The position numbers and the translations under genes were made by a program. Source: an uncultured Acidimicrobiales bacterium (GTDB lineage: Bacteria > Actinomycetota > Acidimicrobiia > Acidimicrobiales > SHLQ01). Taken from it: DNA of 64,000 nucleotides. A model generated the notes under the pieces. It searched no databases. It saw only the letters and a list, made by a program, of their open reading frames with translations, and was not told the origin of the DNA. Positions within the stretch are counted from its first letter, which is position 1, and each line of letters starts with the position of its first letter. The stretch lies in assembly GCA_938038815.1 (NCBI GenBank), contig CALHTF010000043.1, positions 1 to 64,000 of the forward strand, given 5' to 3'. This document shows, piece by piece, positions 25,006-32,832 of this stretch.

Positions 25006-25827
25006 CTACCGCGGTGGTTCGGCGGCAAAGTCCCGCTGTAGATACGGAATGATTTGGGCGATCAAGACCGTAACGTCGGGATTGGCCTGGCGCAGCACGT
25101 CTACGATTTCGGCAATCGAAGCCACCGTGTCGGCCGGACTGGCAACGCCGACGATGAGGTCGTTGGTCCCGATGTGCACGGTAACGATGTCGGGTCGGTC
25201 GGCACCGAGTGCGTCGAGCCATGACGCGAGGTTGCCATCGGGGTCCCACTCCGACCCGAGGAGCAGTTCACTGGTTTGCCAGCCCATGTGGCCCTGATGA
25301 TCGGAATCAAAGGTCGCATCGCCGACGCGTAACTCGCCGACCCGAACCAGAAGCGGGTAGCTGTGCTGGGTCCCGACAAAGTCGAACTGGTAGCCGCCGC
25401 TTTGCAGGCGTCGCCACAACCCGGCCCGATAGTGGTTGTCGGTGATCGAGTCGCCGAGCAACATCACGTTCATTGGGTCGCCGGAGCGGGGGAGGAGTGG
25501 CTCTAACGCCCGCGCCCAGTTCTCGATGAGCTTGGCCTCGCCCTCGACAGTCGGGTGAACCCCATCGGTCGTGTCGTCGATCGCATCGAATCCGGTGAAC
25601 TGGTCGACGATGATCACAGGCGAACGGTCGGTGCTGAGTTGATCGAGGTCGCCGATCCGGTCGTTGAGTTCTACCAGTAGCGGTGGGGCATCCTCGGGCG
25701 TCCAGTCGGGAACAAAGATCGCCTCGTCGTTGGGCGATCCACCTGCTGCACATGCCGATACGGCCAAGACGATCGCAAGCGCAGCCGCGGCGGTTGAGAG
25801 TGTTCGACGGGGGGCCACGGTTTCCAT
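25006..25827 (-). CDS. SGNH/GDSL hydrolase lipoprotein with circularly permuted catalytic blocks
   Basis: A 273-residue lipoprotein with lipobox AVSAC (Cys26). The SGNH catalytic blocks are all present but out of order. Block V (DGVHP, Asp88 and His91), normally C-terminal, comes first, followed by the usual final helix (GEAKLIENWARALEPLL). Only then come block I (LLGDSIT, Ser127), block II (QGHMGWQTSE, Gly182) and block III (HIGTND, Asn222). The protein ends at IAQIIPYLQRDFAAEPPR, exactly where a normal homologue would run on to the block-V region. This is what a circular permutation of a secreted esterase would look like. Likely an extracellular carbohydrate or lipid esterase. Confidence 0.82.
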   Translation of the reverse strand: METVAPRRTLSTAAAALAIVLAVSACAAGGSPNDEAIFVPDWTPEDAPPLLVELNDRIGDLDQLSTDRSPVIIVDQFTGFDAIDDTTDGVHPTVEGEAKLIENWARALEPLLPRSGDPMNVMLLGDSITDNHYRAGLWRRLQSGGYQFDFVGTQHSYPLLVRVGELRVGDATFDSDHQGHMGWQTSELLLGSEWDPDGNLASWLDALGADRPDIVTVHIGTNDLIVGVASPADTVASIAEIVDVLRQANPDVTVLIAQIIPYLQRDFAAEPPR

Positions 25828-25935
25828 GATGCCGTCCGCCGGCCCACAGAGCTACCTCAGGGCGCAAACTCATGTGACGAATTTTGGTGCCCAAAGTCAC
25901 CGCAAACCGCGGAGACTACGGGCGTCGCGGCGTTC

Positions 25936-25941
25936 TATTAT
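25936..25941 (+). promoter_or_regulatory. Candidate -10 hexamer of the 6C RNA
   Basis: TATTAT lies in an AT-rich patch about 7 bases upstream of the likely 5' end of the 6C RNA. No convincing -35 element is seen 16-18 bases upstream, which is common for actinobacterial housekeeping promoters. Confidence 0.4.
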
Positions 25942-25947
25942 ATGGAC

Positions 25948-26066
25948 ATACCGATGAGCGCAGAGCGAAAGCCAGCGCCATTGAGTGTCACCGAACTCAG
26001 ATCCCCCTCTGACTCGGATGACCAGTAACAAGCCTCGCTGATCCCCCTCAGCGAGGCTTGTCTAAT
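25948..26066 (+). ncRNA. 6C small RNA
   Basis: Two consecutive stem-loops on the plus strand both expose an identical TCCCCC loop. The first pairs CCG-A-A-C-TCAGA with TCTGA-C-T-CGG (inner stem at 25997-26012). The second is a perfect 14-bp hairpin ACAAGCCTCGCTGA/TCAGCGAGGCTTGT (26028-26061) followed by CTAATTTT, so it doubles as the intrinsic terminator. About 15 bases separate the inner stem of the first hairpin from the second. Two C-rich-loop hairpins with the second as terminator is the defining layout of the actinobacterial 6C RNA family (M. tuberculosis B11), a trans-acting regulator that pairs through its C-rich loops with G-rich ribosome sites. The 5' end is approximate. The rest of the 461-base gap shows no gene. 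Confidence 0.85.
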
Positions 26067-26170
26067 TTTGTTGGGCCGCTGGTCGGCGGCCGGTTGAGTG
26101 CCGTTCGAAACCTACGCCTCGGGCACGGTACGGGCTGGCGATCGCGATGACGGTCTGGCAAGATCACCCT

Positions 26171-26220
26171 GTCGGCGCGCCCAGGGCATCGACAGGGGGA
26201 ACGGTCGTGGGCGCGCCGAC
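26171..26220 (+). promoter_or_regulatory. 13-bp inverted repeat in leader of penicillin-binding protein gene
   Basis: The perfect arms GTCGGCGCGCCCA and TGGGCGCGCCGAC (26171-26183 and 26208-26220) are separated by 24 bases and followed by GCTACATTTTT. The hairpin ends 68 bases before the penicillin-binding-protein start. It could be an attenuator or terminator, because a short T-run follows, or a binding site for a dimeric regulator. Confidence 0.5.
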
Positions 26221-26288
26221 GCTACATTTTTCCGACGTGTCGCCGACCTGCCGCCACTTCGAGGGTCCTGCGCACTACTCTCTCGTCA

Positions 26289-28721
26289 GTGTTCCGTAGA
26301 GCCGTGCGTCGCTTCCTCAACCAGGTCTCCCTGCTGTTCTTTGGCGTCGCGCGCTTGGCGATTATCGTCCCGTTAGCCGCCGGTGTGCTGGCTATTACCG
26401 CCGCTACTTTGGCACCCCGAGTCGCCGATTTTGCGTCGGCGAACTCCAGCCAGTCAGCCGAGGTCGACCTCAACAGTTTGGCGCTGCGGTCGGTGGTGTT
26501 CGATTCGAGCGGTGGCCTCGTTGGCGAGCTCGCCGGTGAAGAGAACCGGGCGCTGGTAACCCTCGATGAAGTTTCCGACGAGCTCATCGCCTCGATCATT
26601 GGCGTCGAAGACGCTGACTTTTACCGGCACAACGGGGTCAACGTAAAAGCCGTTGTCCGGGCTTTGATCCAAAACGTCAACTCGGGCCGTATCCAGCAGG
26701 GTGGCTCGACCATCACCCAGCAGCTCATCAAGAACGGCGTGCTCAACGCCGACAAAGATCTGCTCGACCGCAAGATCCCCGAAGCAGCGTTGGCGATCCG
26801 GCTCGAAAGCCAAATGACCAAAGATGAGATCCTCGAGCGGTATCTCAACACCATCTACTTCGGCGGCGGCGCCTACGGCATTCGGGCGGCGTCGGAGCTG
26901 TACTTCGGTGTGCAACCCAGCGAACTCGATTGGGGTCAATCAGCACTGCTCGCTTCGTTGATTTCCAAGCCGGTCGGTGGCGACCCGATCCTGCACCCCG
27001 ACGAGGCCCGTATCCGACGCGAACGGGCGCTCAACCGGCTCAACCAACTCGAACTCATCGACGACGTGCAGTTCACGTTGTTTAACGCCACGCCTCTCCC
27101 GACCTCACGCCAAGCGCTGTTCTCGCTCGACTCGCTCGAGGAGGACTACTTCCTCGAAGAGGTAAAGCAAAAGCTGCTCGACGACGAACGGCTCGGCGAA
27201 ACCCGCCGCGACCGCATCGAAAAGGTATTTGCCGGCGGCCTTCGGATCTACACCACCATCGACCCGGTCGCGCAGCAAGCAGCCGAAACCGCGGTGAACG
27301 AAACCGTGCCTGCCAACGCCCTCGGATTCACCGGTGCAATGGCCGCGGTCGAGCCCGGCTCGGGTGCGGTTCGGGCTATGGTCGGCGGCCCCGGGTTCGA
27401 AGAGTTCAAGTTCAACATCGCCACCCAAAAGGGACGCCCCACCGGGTCGTCGTTTAAGCCATTCGTGATGGCGGCGGCGTTCGAAAACGGGTTTGTCCCG
27501 ACCGACCAAATCGGCGGAAAGGGTCCGTGCAGTTTCGAGAACCCGCCCCAGCCGGTATACGAAGCGGAAAACTTCGCCAACTCTCGCGGCGGCACCGACA
27601 CGATCCGGGCTCAGACCATGCGGTCGTCGAACTGTGCGTACCTTCGCCTCGGTGAACTGGTCGGCCAAGAGAACGTTGTCCAAACCGCCCACAACCTGGG
27701 AGTCACCGCTCACCTCGACCCCGTGTTGTCGCTGCCGCTCGGACCGTTCGACATCACGCCGCTCGACATGGCAAACAGCTACGCCACGTTCGCCAACGAT
27801 GGCATCCGGGTCGATCCTTACTTCATCGAACGGGTCGAAGACGCCAACGGCGACATCGTGTTCGAGCACAGCTCCGCCTCGACCGAGTTCCGGGCCGTCT
27901 CCGAACAGACCGCTCGCCTGGTTACCGGCGTGCTCGAATCCAACGTTCGCTCCGGAACCGGTAAGAACGCCCGGCTTCCCGGCCAAGCCGCAGCGGGCAA
28001 GACCGGAACCGCCCAGGACTTCGGCGATGCCTGGTTCGTGGGTTACACCCCCTGTCTGGCCACCGCGGTCTGGATGGGTCACCCCGACGAGCGCCTGCCG
28101 ATGCGAGGCCTCGGCGGCCGCAACGTCACCGGCGGCTCGTTCCCCGCGATGATCTTTGGCCAGTTCAACGAGGCGTATCACTCACTCATCGAGTGCGGTG
28201 ACTTCGAACGAGCAAACGGTACCCGGGCCGGTAAACGGTGGTTGACCGACGGCGAGGAAGACGAAAAGGACCTCGCCTTTAAGAGCCCCTGTGGTGCAAA
28301 GTCGGCCGAGGTCGATGCCGACGGCGATGGCCGGGTCGACTGGTGCCGCGACCTGGGCGGTATGGAGTATCTGGGCGGTTGTCCCGGACTGCTGGTACCC
28401 AAAGACACCAATGGTGATGGCAAACCTGACCGTTGCGTTGCGGTCGGCCCGCCCTCAACCCCGCCGCCAACGACGACGCCTCCGCCGTCCGATACCAAGA
28501 AGCCGCCGAAGAAGAACAAGACCACCACGACCAAGAAGCCGCCGAAGAAGAACAAGACCACGACGGTCCCACCGGCTACCGAGCCGCCAGCCACCCCAGC
28601 GCCGCCGCCCGCGACAGAGCCCCCGCCTCCGCCGCCCACGGCCGCCCCTCCGCCACAGCCCACGCAGGCTCCGACTCCCGAACCACCACCGGAGCCGCCG
28701 GCAACCCAGCCTCCGGCCTGA
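26289..28721 (+). CDS. Class A penicillin-binding protein (glycosyltransferase/transpeptidase)
   Basis: An 810-residue bifunctional peptidoglycan synthase with one N-terminal TM helix (about 17-42). The GT51 domain has Glu107 in GVEDADFYRHNG, then QQGGSTITQQLIKN and the second acid region RKIPEAALAIRLE. The transpeptidase domain has SxxK (Ser387-Lys390), SSN (446-448) and KTGT (571-574). Two EF-hand-like loops, DADGDGRVD (676-684) and DTNGDGKPD (706-714), flanked by cysteines, precede a Pro/Thr/Lys tail. Such tails occur in actinobacterial PonA, but the calcium-loop-like segment is unusual. GTG start. It makes lateral or septal wall outside the membrane. Confidence 0.92.
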   Translation: MFRRAVRRFLNQVSLLFFGVARLAIIVPLAAGVLAITAATLAPRVADFASANSSQSAEVDLNSLALRSVVFDSSGGLVGELAGEENRALVTLDEVSDELIASIIGVEDADFYRHNGVNVKAVVRALIQNVNSGRIQQGGSTITQQLIKNGVLNADKDLLDRKIPEAALAIRLESQMTKDEILERYLNTIYFGGGAYGIRAASELYFGVQPSELDWGQSALLASLISKPVGGDPILHPDEARIRRERALNRLNQLELIDDVQFTLFNATPLPTSRQALFSLDSLEEDYFLEEVKQKLLDDERLGETRRDRIEKVFAGGLRIYTTIDPVAQQAAETAVNETVPANALGFTGAMAAVEPGSGAVRAMVGGPGFEEFKFNIATQKGRPTGSSFKPFVMAAAFENGFVPTDQIGGKGPCSFENPPQPVYEAENFANSRGGTDTIRAQTMRSSNCAYLRLGELVGQENVVQTAHNLGVTAHLDPVLSLPLGPFDITPLDMANSYATFANDGIRVDPYFIERVEDANGDIVFEHSSASTEFRAVSEQTARLVTGVLESNVRSGTGKNARLPGQAAAGKTGTAQDFGDAWFVGYTPCLATAVWMGHPDERLPMRGLGGRNVTGGSFPAMIFGQFNEAYHSLIECGDFERANGTRAGKRWLTDGEEDEKDLAFKSPCGAKSAEVDADGDGRVDWCRDLGGMEYLGGCPGLLVPKDTNGDGKPDRCVAVGPPSTPPPTTTPPPSDTKKPPKKNKTTTTKKPPKKNKTTTVPPATEPPATPAPPPATEPPPPPPTAAPPPQPTQAPTPEPPPEPPATQPPA

Positions 28722-28753
28722 GTCGGGTGGCGAATTGCTGCTAGGAAGAGTCT

Positions 28754-29470
28754 GTGATTCCTGATTTCGAAAAGCTTCTCGATGTCCAGCGGCTCGATAG
28801 CCAGATCGCCCAACTCGAGCATCGCCATAACGAGCTTGCGGTGCGGGCCGAGATTGCCACGATCGAAGCCGACATCGCAACGATCGAAAAGACCACCGCG
28901 ACGGTTCAGGCCGAACGCGATGAGGTGAGCCGGGCGCAAAAGCGTCTCGAAGACCAGGTCGCCCTCATCGAGGACAAACTGTCCGAAATCAACGCCAAGC
29001 TGTACGACGGTGGCGTGACCTCGCCGAAAGAAGCCCAGACCCTGCAGGAGGAGATTGCCTCCATCACCCGGCACCGGTCGAGCATCGAAGACGGGGTAAT
29101 CGAGCAGATGGAACTGGCCGAACCGCTCGATTCTCAGCTCGAAACCTTGGCTGCGGACCGGGCCAAGCTCGACGAGTCGCTCGAGTCGGCGCAGGGCCGG
29201 CTCAAGGTTGAGGGCCAAGACATCGAAACCGAACTCGAAGCGGTTCGCACCGATCGCGGTGTGGCGGCCGCCGGCCTCGCCGATGGGCTCCTCGATACCT
29301 ACGAGGCCGGGCGAGAAGACTTTGGGGCGAGCACGATCGTGGTGCTCGAAGGCTCCAACTGCAAGGGATGCCCTCTCGCCATGCCCGCCATGGAGGTCGA
29401 CCGGGCGAAGAAGGCGCCGGCCGACCAGCTGTACAACTGCGAGGAGTGCGGCCGCTACGTCGTGAAGTAG
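28754..29470 (+). CDS. Coiled-coil zinc-ribbon protein (CT398/DUF164 type)
   Basis: A 238-residue protein from a GTG start. Residues ~1-180 form a long, highly charged coiled coil (EIATIEADIATIEKTTATVQ and similar). The end holds a C4 zinc ribbon with paired cysteines in NCKGC and NCEEC. The family is conserved next to Nif3-like and RNase H/phosphatase genes in actinobacteria (Rv2229c-Rv2228c neighbourhood), where its role is still unclear. Here a membrane protein and a histidine phosphatase follow. The domain layout fits a nucleic-acid or protein scaffold, which is inference. Confidence 0.82.
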   Translation: MIPDFEKLLDVQRLDSQIAQLEHRHNELAVRAEIATIEADIATIEKTTATVQAERDEVSRAQKRLEDQVALIEDKLSEINAKLYDGGVTSPKEAQTLQEEIASITRHRSSIEDGVIEQMELAEPLDSQLETLAADRAKLDESLESAQGRLKVEGQDIETELEAVRTDRGVAAAGLADGLLDTYEAGREDFGASTIVVLEGSNCKGCPLAMPAMEVDRAKKAPADQLYNCEECGRYVVK

Positions 29471-29497
29471 ACGGTTAGCAGGGCGCGGTTCACACTC

Positions 29498-29998
29498 ATG
29501 TTCTTTTGGTTTGCGGGCCTGGCCTTTGTGCTGGTTGCGGTGGTGTTCGAAAGCCCTAATCTCGACTTCCGGCTGGTCATGTTTGGGGCTGTGCTGCCGT
29601 CGCTTGAATCGCTGATCGGGAGTCCGTGGATGCTCCACACGCTGGCGATGAGCGTCGCGGTGTTCGCGGCGATCGCCCTGATCTTTCAAGGGAAGCGTCT
29701 CGTGCAGCGGAGATGGATTGGCTTGGCGATCGGGATGTTCTTTCACCTCGTGCTCGACGGCACCTGGGCCAACACGAAGTTGTTTTGGTGGCCGGCGTTC
29801 GGCAACGTGCTCGGCGAAGGTCGTACGCCCGAACTCGAACGAGGATGGTTGCTTGTCGTGATGGAACTCATCGGAATCGCCGTCTTGGTGTGGCTGGTGA
29901 ACACCCGCGATCTGCGTGACCCCGAGAACGCCAGGCGATTCCTCAAGACGGGCCACCTGCCTCGTCAATCGTCGCGTCAGCCCGGGACCGGCCGATGA
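29498..29998 (+). CDS. Small integral membrane protein (YdjM-like features)
   Basis: A 166-residue protein with about four hydrophobic segments (1-17, 47-67, 76-92, 120-138). A His in LIGSPWMLHTLAMSV and the HLVLDGTW motif recall the His/Asp pattern of membrane-bound metal-dependent hydrolases of the YdjM/DUF457 group. The similarity is weak and I would not assign activity. The C-terminus is basic and soluble. It overlaps the histidine-phosphatase ATG by four bases and starts 27 bases after the zinc-ribbon gene, so the three form one cluster. Confidence 0.65.
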   Translation: MFFWFAGLAFVLVAVVFESPNLDFRLVMFGAVLPSLESLIGSPWMLHTLAMSVAVFAAIALIFQGKRLVQRRWIGLAIGMFFHLVLDGTWANTKLFWWPAFGNVLGEGRTPELERGWLLVVMELIGIAVLVWLVNTRDLRDPENARRFLKTGHLPRQSSRQPGTGR

Positions 29999-30663
29999 GT
30001 AGGTTTGGCTCCGCCGCCCAGTTGATCGTGGTTCGCCATGGCCGGACCACGTTGAACAAGCAGGGCCGGCTTCAAGGGCGGGTCGACGCCGAACTTGACG
30101 ACGTTGGCCGCCAGCAGGCGACCCAAATCGCCAACGCGCTGCGCGAGGTCGACATTGCTCGCATCGTGTCGAGTCCTTTGCTTCGGGCGGTGCAGACCGC
30201 CGAGCCGTTGTTGGCTCAGGGCAAGAACAACGGCGGCCTTCGGCGACCCGAACGGATCGAAACCGACGAACGATGGATCGAGCTCGACTACGGCGAGTTC
30301 GACGGCCGCCCAATGGGCGACGTTCCGGCCGAAACGTGGGCCGAGTGGCGCCGCTCGATCGACTTTGCGCTCCCGGGTGGGGAATCGCTCGCCGCGCTGG
30401 GCCACCGGGTTCGTGAGAGCGCGGACGAGTTGTTGTCGAGCATGGCCGACCCATCTGCCGAATCGGGCAGCATCGTGGTGTTTACCCATGTGTCGCCGAT
30501 CAAAGCGGCGGTGGCGTGGGGCCTTGGCGCCCCCGATGAGGTGTCGTGGCGCACCTTTGTCGGGCAGGCCTCGATCACCAGATTTGGCCTGGCCATGGGT
30601 TCATCGGCCGGCCAACCCACCCCGTCGTTGGTGGGGTTCAACGACATTAACCACACCCAGTAG
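29995..30663 (+). CDS. Histidine phosphatase superfamily protein (CobC/phosphoglycerate-mutase-like)
   Basis: A 222-residue single-domain phosphatase. The catalytic RHG motif (His15) lies in LIVVRHGRTTLNKQGRLQGR. The phosphate-binding Arg is in VSSPLLRAVQTAEP, the acid is in ERWIELDYGEFDG, and the second His in VVFTHVSPIK. Members act on alpha-ribazole phosphate, phosphoglycerate or other phosphomonoesters. In mycobacteria the equivalent position is filled by an RNase HI-CobC fusion (Rv2228c); here only the phosphatase half is present. It overlaps the upstream membrane-protein gene by four bases. Confidence 0.87.
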   Translation: MSRFGSAAQLIVVRHGRTTLNKQGRLQGRVDAELDDVGRQQATQIANALREVDIARIVSSPLLRAVQTAEPLLAQGKNNGGLRRPERIETDERWIELDYGEFDGRPMGDVPAETWAEWRRSIDFALPGGESLAALGHRVRESADELLSSMADPSAESGSIVVFTHVSPIKAAVAWGLGAPDEVSWRTFVGQASITRFGLAMGSSAGQPTPSLVGFNDINHTQ

Positions 30664-30725
30664 TAACTTTCGTTCATTTCGACACAATTAGTGGTATTGC
30701 GGGCGATTCCGGTAGTACTGGTTTC

Positions 30726-31445
30726 ATGGTTGTTCGGGTCGGGGAATCCCCCAATTCTTTGTGGATACGTGTTGTTCTAATTGCGTCGATGCTGATCGCC
30801 GTGCTTACGGTGGCGCCTGGCGCCCCGGCCGGGGCCACCGATGCCGACGAAGCAGTGTCGTCGTCGCTGACGTTTATTCACGGCGTCCCGGGCCAGCGCT
30901 TTGACGTGTACGTCGGAAAAGAGCTCGTCGCGGCCAACGCCGAGTTCTCGTCGCTGCACCCCGGGATTGCGTTGTCGCAGGGCCGGCACAAGGTGGCGAT
31001 TCGCGAACCGGGCGCCCGAGCCAAGTCGCGGCCCATCGCCAAGTTGCGGGTAAAGGTCACCAACTCGGCACCCCAGACCGTGGTTGCTCACCTCGACAAC
31101 AACGGTGAGATCGACCTGTACAAGCGCCGGGTAAACACCAAATGGGTCAACGGTGAGGCCCGGTTGATCGTGCGCCATCTCGCCCACGCGCCAGCGATTC
31201 AGTTGCGCTACGACGGCGGTCTCAAGCACCGCAGCGTCGCGAGCGGCCAGACCCGCAAGAGCGTGGTGCCGGCGCTGCCTTTCGAGTTGGGCGTGTACGC
31301 CCAGACCAGCGAGGAACTACAGCCGATCCTCGACCCAGTGATGGTGTCGCTCGCCGCCAACACCGTGACGGTCGTGTACGTGATCGGCAGCAACGATGAT
31401 GGCACGCTGACCACGCTGAGCCACGCGTACCGCACGCCGCGATAA
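30726..31445 (+). CDS. Secreted DUF4397 protein
   Basis: A 239-residue secreted protein. A long signal peptide (IRVVLIASMLIAVLTVAPGA plus AGAT) is followed by two DUF4397-like beta-sandwich repeats: the first begins SLTFIHGVPGQRFDVYVG and the second ARLIVRHLAHAPAIQLRYDG. Such domains occur in surface proteins of actinobacteria and other phyla. Function is unknown, probably wall-associated. It follows the phosphatase by 62 bases, probably with its own promoter, and converges with the pentapeptide-repeat gene with a six-base gap. Confidence 0.8.
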   Translation: MVVRVGESPNSLWIRVVLIASMLIAVLTVAPGAPAGATDADEAVSSSLTFIHGVPGQRFDVYVGKELVAANAEFSSLHPGIALSQGRHKVAIREPGARAKSRPIAKLRVKVTNSAPQTVVAHLDNNGEIDLYKRRVNTKWVNGEARLIVRHLAHAPAIQLRYDGGLKHRSVASGQTRKSVVPALPFELGVYAQTSEELQPILDPVMVSLAANTVTVVYVIGSNDDGTLTTLSHAYRTPR

Positions 31446-31451
31446 CCAGCG

Positions 31452-32627
31452 CTACTTCAGCGGGCAGACGATCTGCTGACCGGTAGTGATTTCGACCTTT
31501 TGTGGTCGACCGTCCTCGACCAACGTGCAGCTCATCGTGTCGCCGATTCCCTGCCCCTCAACCTTGTTGAGGGTGAGTTGAGCCAGGCTGGCGACGGTGT
31601 CGCGGTCGATCGTCAGCGGGGTGGTGAGCAACTCCTCGCGCACCTCGCCGTCAGCCATCTCGAACGTGCCGGTCACGAGTGCGTTCGACTCGACGACCAC
31701 GGTGCGGCCAGCTGCGGTTGGGCGTTCTTCGACGGCGCCAAGGACCTCGGTACGGTCGGCGTCGGACTGTTCTTGCCAAGGCCACGCCACCTCGACTGGT
31801 GAGGCAATGTCGCTTTGGTACGCATACCCAGCGAGTCCGGCCGCCAGAACCAGGCCAGCGAAGACCGCCACCGCGAAGCCCGGGGCGAGTTCGAAGCGGC
31901 GCGCCCTCGATTCGCGGCCCCGCAAGGTCGTGTCGATCGATGCCTTGAGCCCCTCGTCTCGGCGGCGCTCGCTGGTCAGGTCATAGGGCAACTTCGTCGT
32001 CGCGTCATAGGTTGCGTGCTGAAGCACGGTTCGCATGACCAAGGCACGGCTGAGGTCGGCGCCACAAATGTTGGCGCCTTCAAAGTTGGCGTCGCGCAGG
32101 TCGGCCCCGATGAGCGATGCCCCCTGCAGGTTTGCGCCCTGAAGGTTGGCATGGGTCAGATCAGCGTTCTCGAGGTCGGCGCCCGAAAGATCGGCGAGGT
32201 ACAGGTCGGCCCGGGCGAAGGCGACGTTGGTGGCCTTCACGTCGCGAAGGTCGACGTTGCGCAGCGTTCCATCGGTGATGTCGGCGTCGACCAGGTTGGC
32301 CCCTCGCAAGCTCGAACCATTAAACGATCGGGCCCGCAAAATGGCCCCCTCGAAGTCGCCGCCCTGTAGGTCGCGTCCGGCGAGCGTGGGGGAGAGGACC
32401 AAGTCGTTTAGGTGGCGCTGACGGTCGACAAAGGTGCGGGTTTCGTCCCGGCGCAACGACCAGATGAGCAGGCCAGCGCTCAGCAGCATGGCAAACCCCG
32501 CAAGTGCTCGCTGGACGGTGGTTCCCGATAGACCAACCAACGTGGCGGTGGCGAGCAGCAGGCCGAAAAAGAATCCGGTGAGCGGGCTGCGCACGGTACG
32601 CACGACTGGTGGTGATTGCGGTTCCAT
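31452..32627 (-). CDS. Membrane protein with pentapeptide repeats
   Basis: A 391-residue protein. The N-terminus has two closely spaced hydrophobic helices (about 18-40 and 42-58). A pentapeptide-repeat region of A(D/N)LxX type spans about residues 90-200 (AILRARSFNGSSLRGANLVD, then ADLENADLTHANLQGANLQG), giving a right-handed quadrilateral beta-helix. A third TM segment (about 250-272) is followed by a ~120-residue soluble C-terminal domain with cysteines in MSCTLVED and IVCPL. Start: an ATG preceded by AGGTCAG was preferred over an upstream in-frame ATG. It is divergent from the sortase gene. Function unknown. Confidence 0.78.
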   Translation of the reverse strand: MEPQSPPVVRTVRSPLTGFFFGLLLATATLVGLSGTTVQRALAGFAMLLSAGLLIWSLRRDETRTFVDRQRHLNDLVLSPTLAGRDLQGGDFEGAILRARSFNGSSLRGANLVDADITDGTLRNVDLRDVKATNVAFARADLYLADLSGADLENADLTHANLQGANLQGASLIGADLRDANFEGANICGADLSRALVMRTVLQHATYDATTKLPYDLTSERRRDEGLKASIDTTLRGRESRARRFELAPGFAVAVFAGLVLAAGLAGYAYQSDIASPVEVAWPWQEQSDADRTEVLGAVEERPTAAGRTVVVESNALVTGTFEMADGEVREELLTTPLTIDRDTVASLAQLTLNKVEGQGIGDTMSCTLVEDGRPQKVEITTGQQIVCPLK

Positions 32628-32832
32628 CAGCTGACCTATCGACCCCAAAGGGCCCCAGATGAGTCGACGATTGGGGTCAGGCGTTCGCCCAGGGAGTGGA
32701 TTTTTGGCCGTTCGAGCATCATGACGACCGAAAATTGAGTGAAAGCCGCCCGAAAGCCACGATGACAATCTGGCCAGCAAGTGCGCTCATGCTCACCCTT
32801 CGGGGTGTTGTGCCGATACGTTCGATAGAGCA

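Noticed and set aside
25954-26028. 24-codon open frame (MSAERKPAP...) near the candidate -10 TATTAT
   Set aside because: It lies inside the 6C RNA and runs into its terminator hairpin; structure explains the region better than coding.
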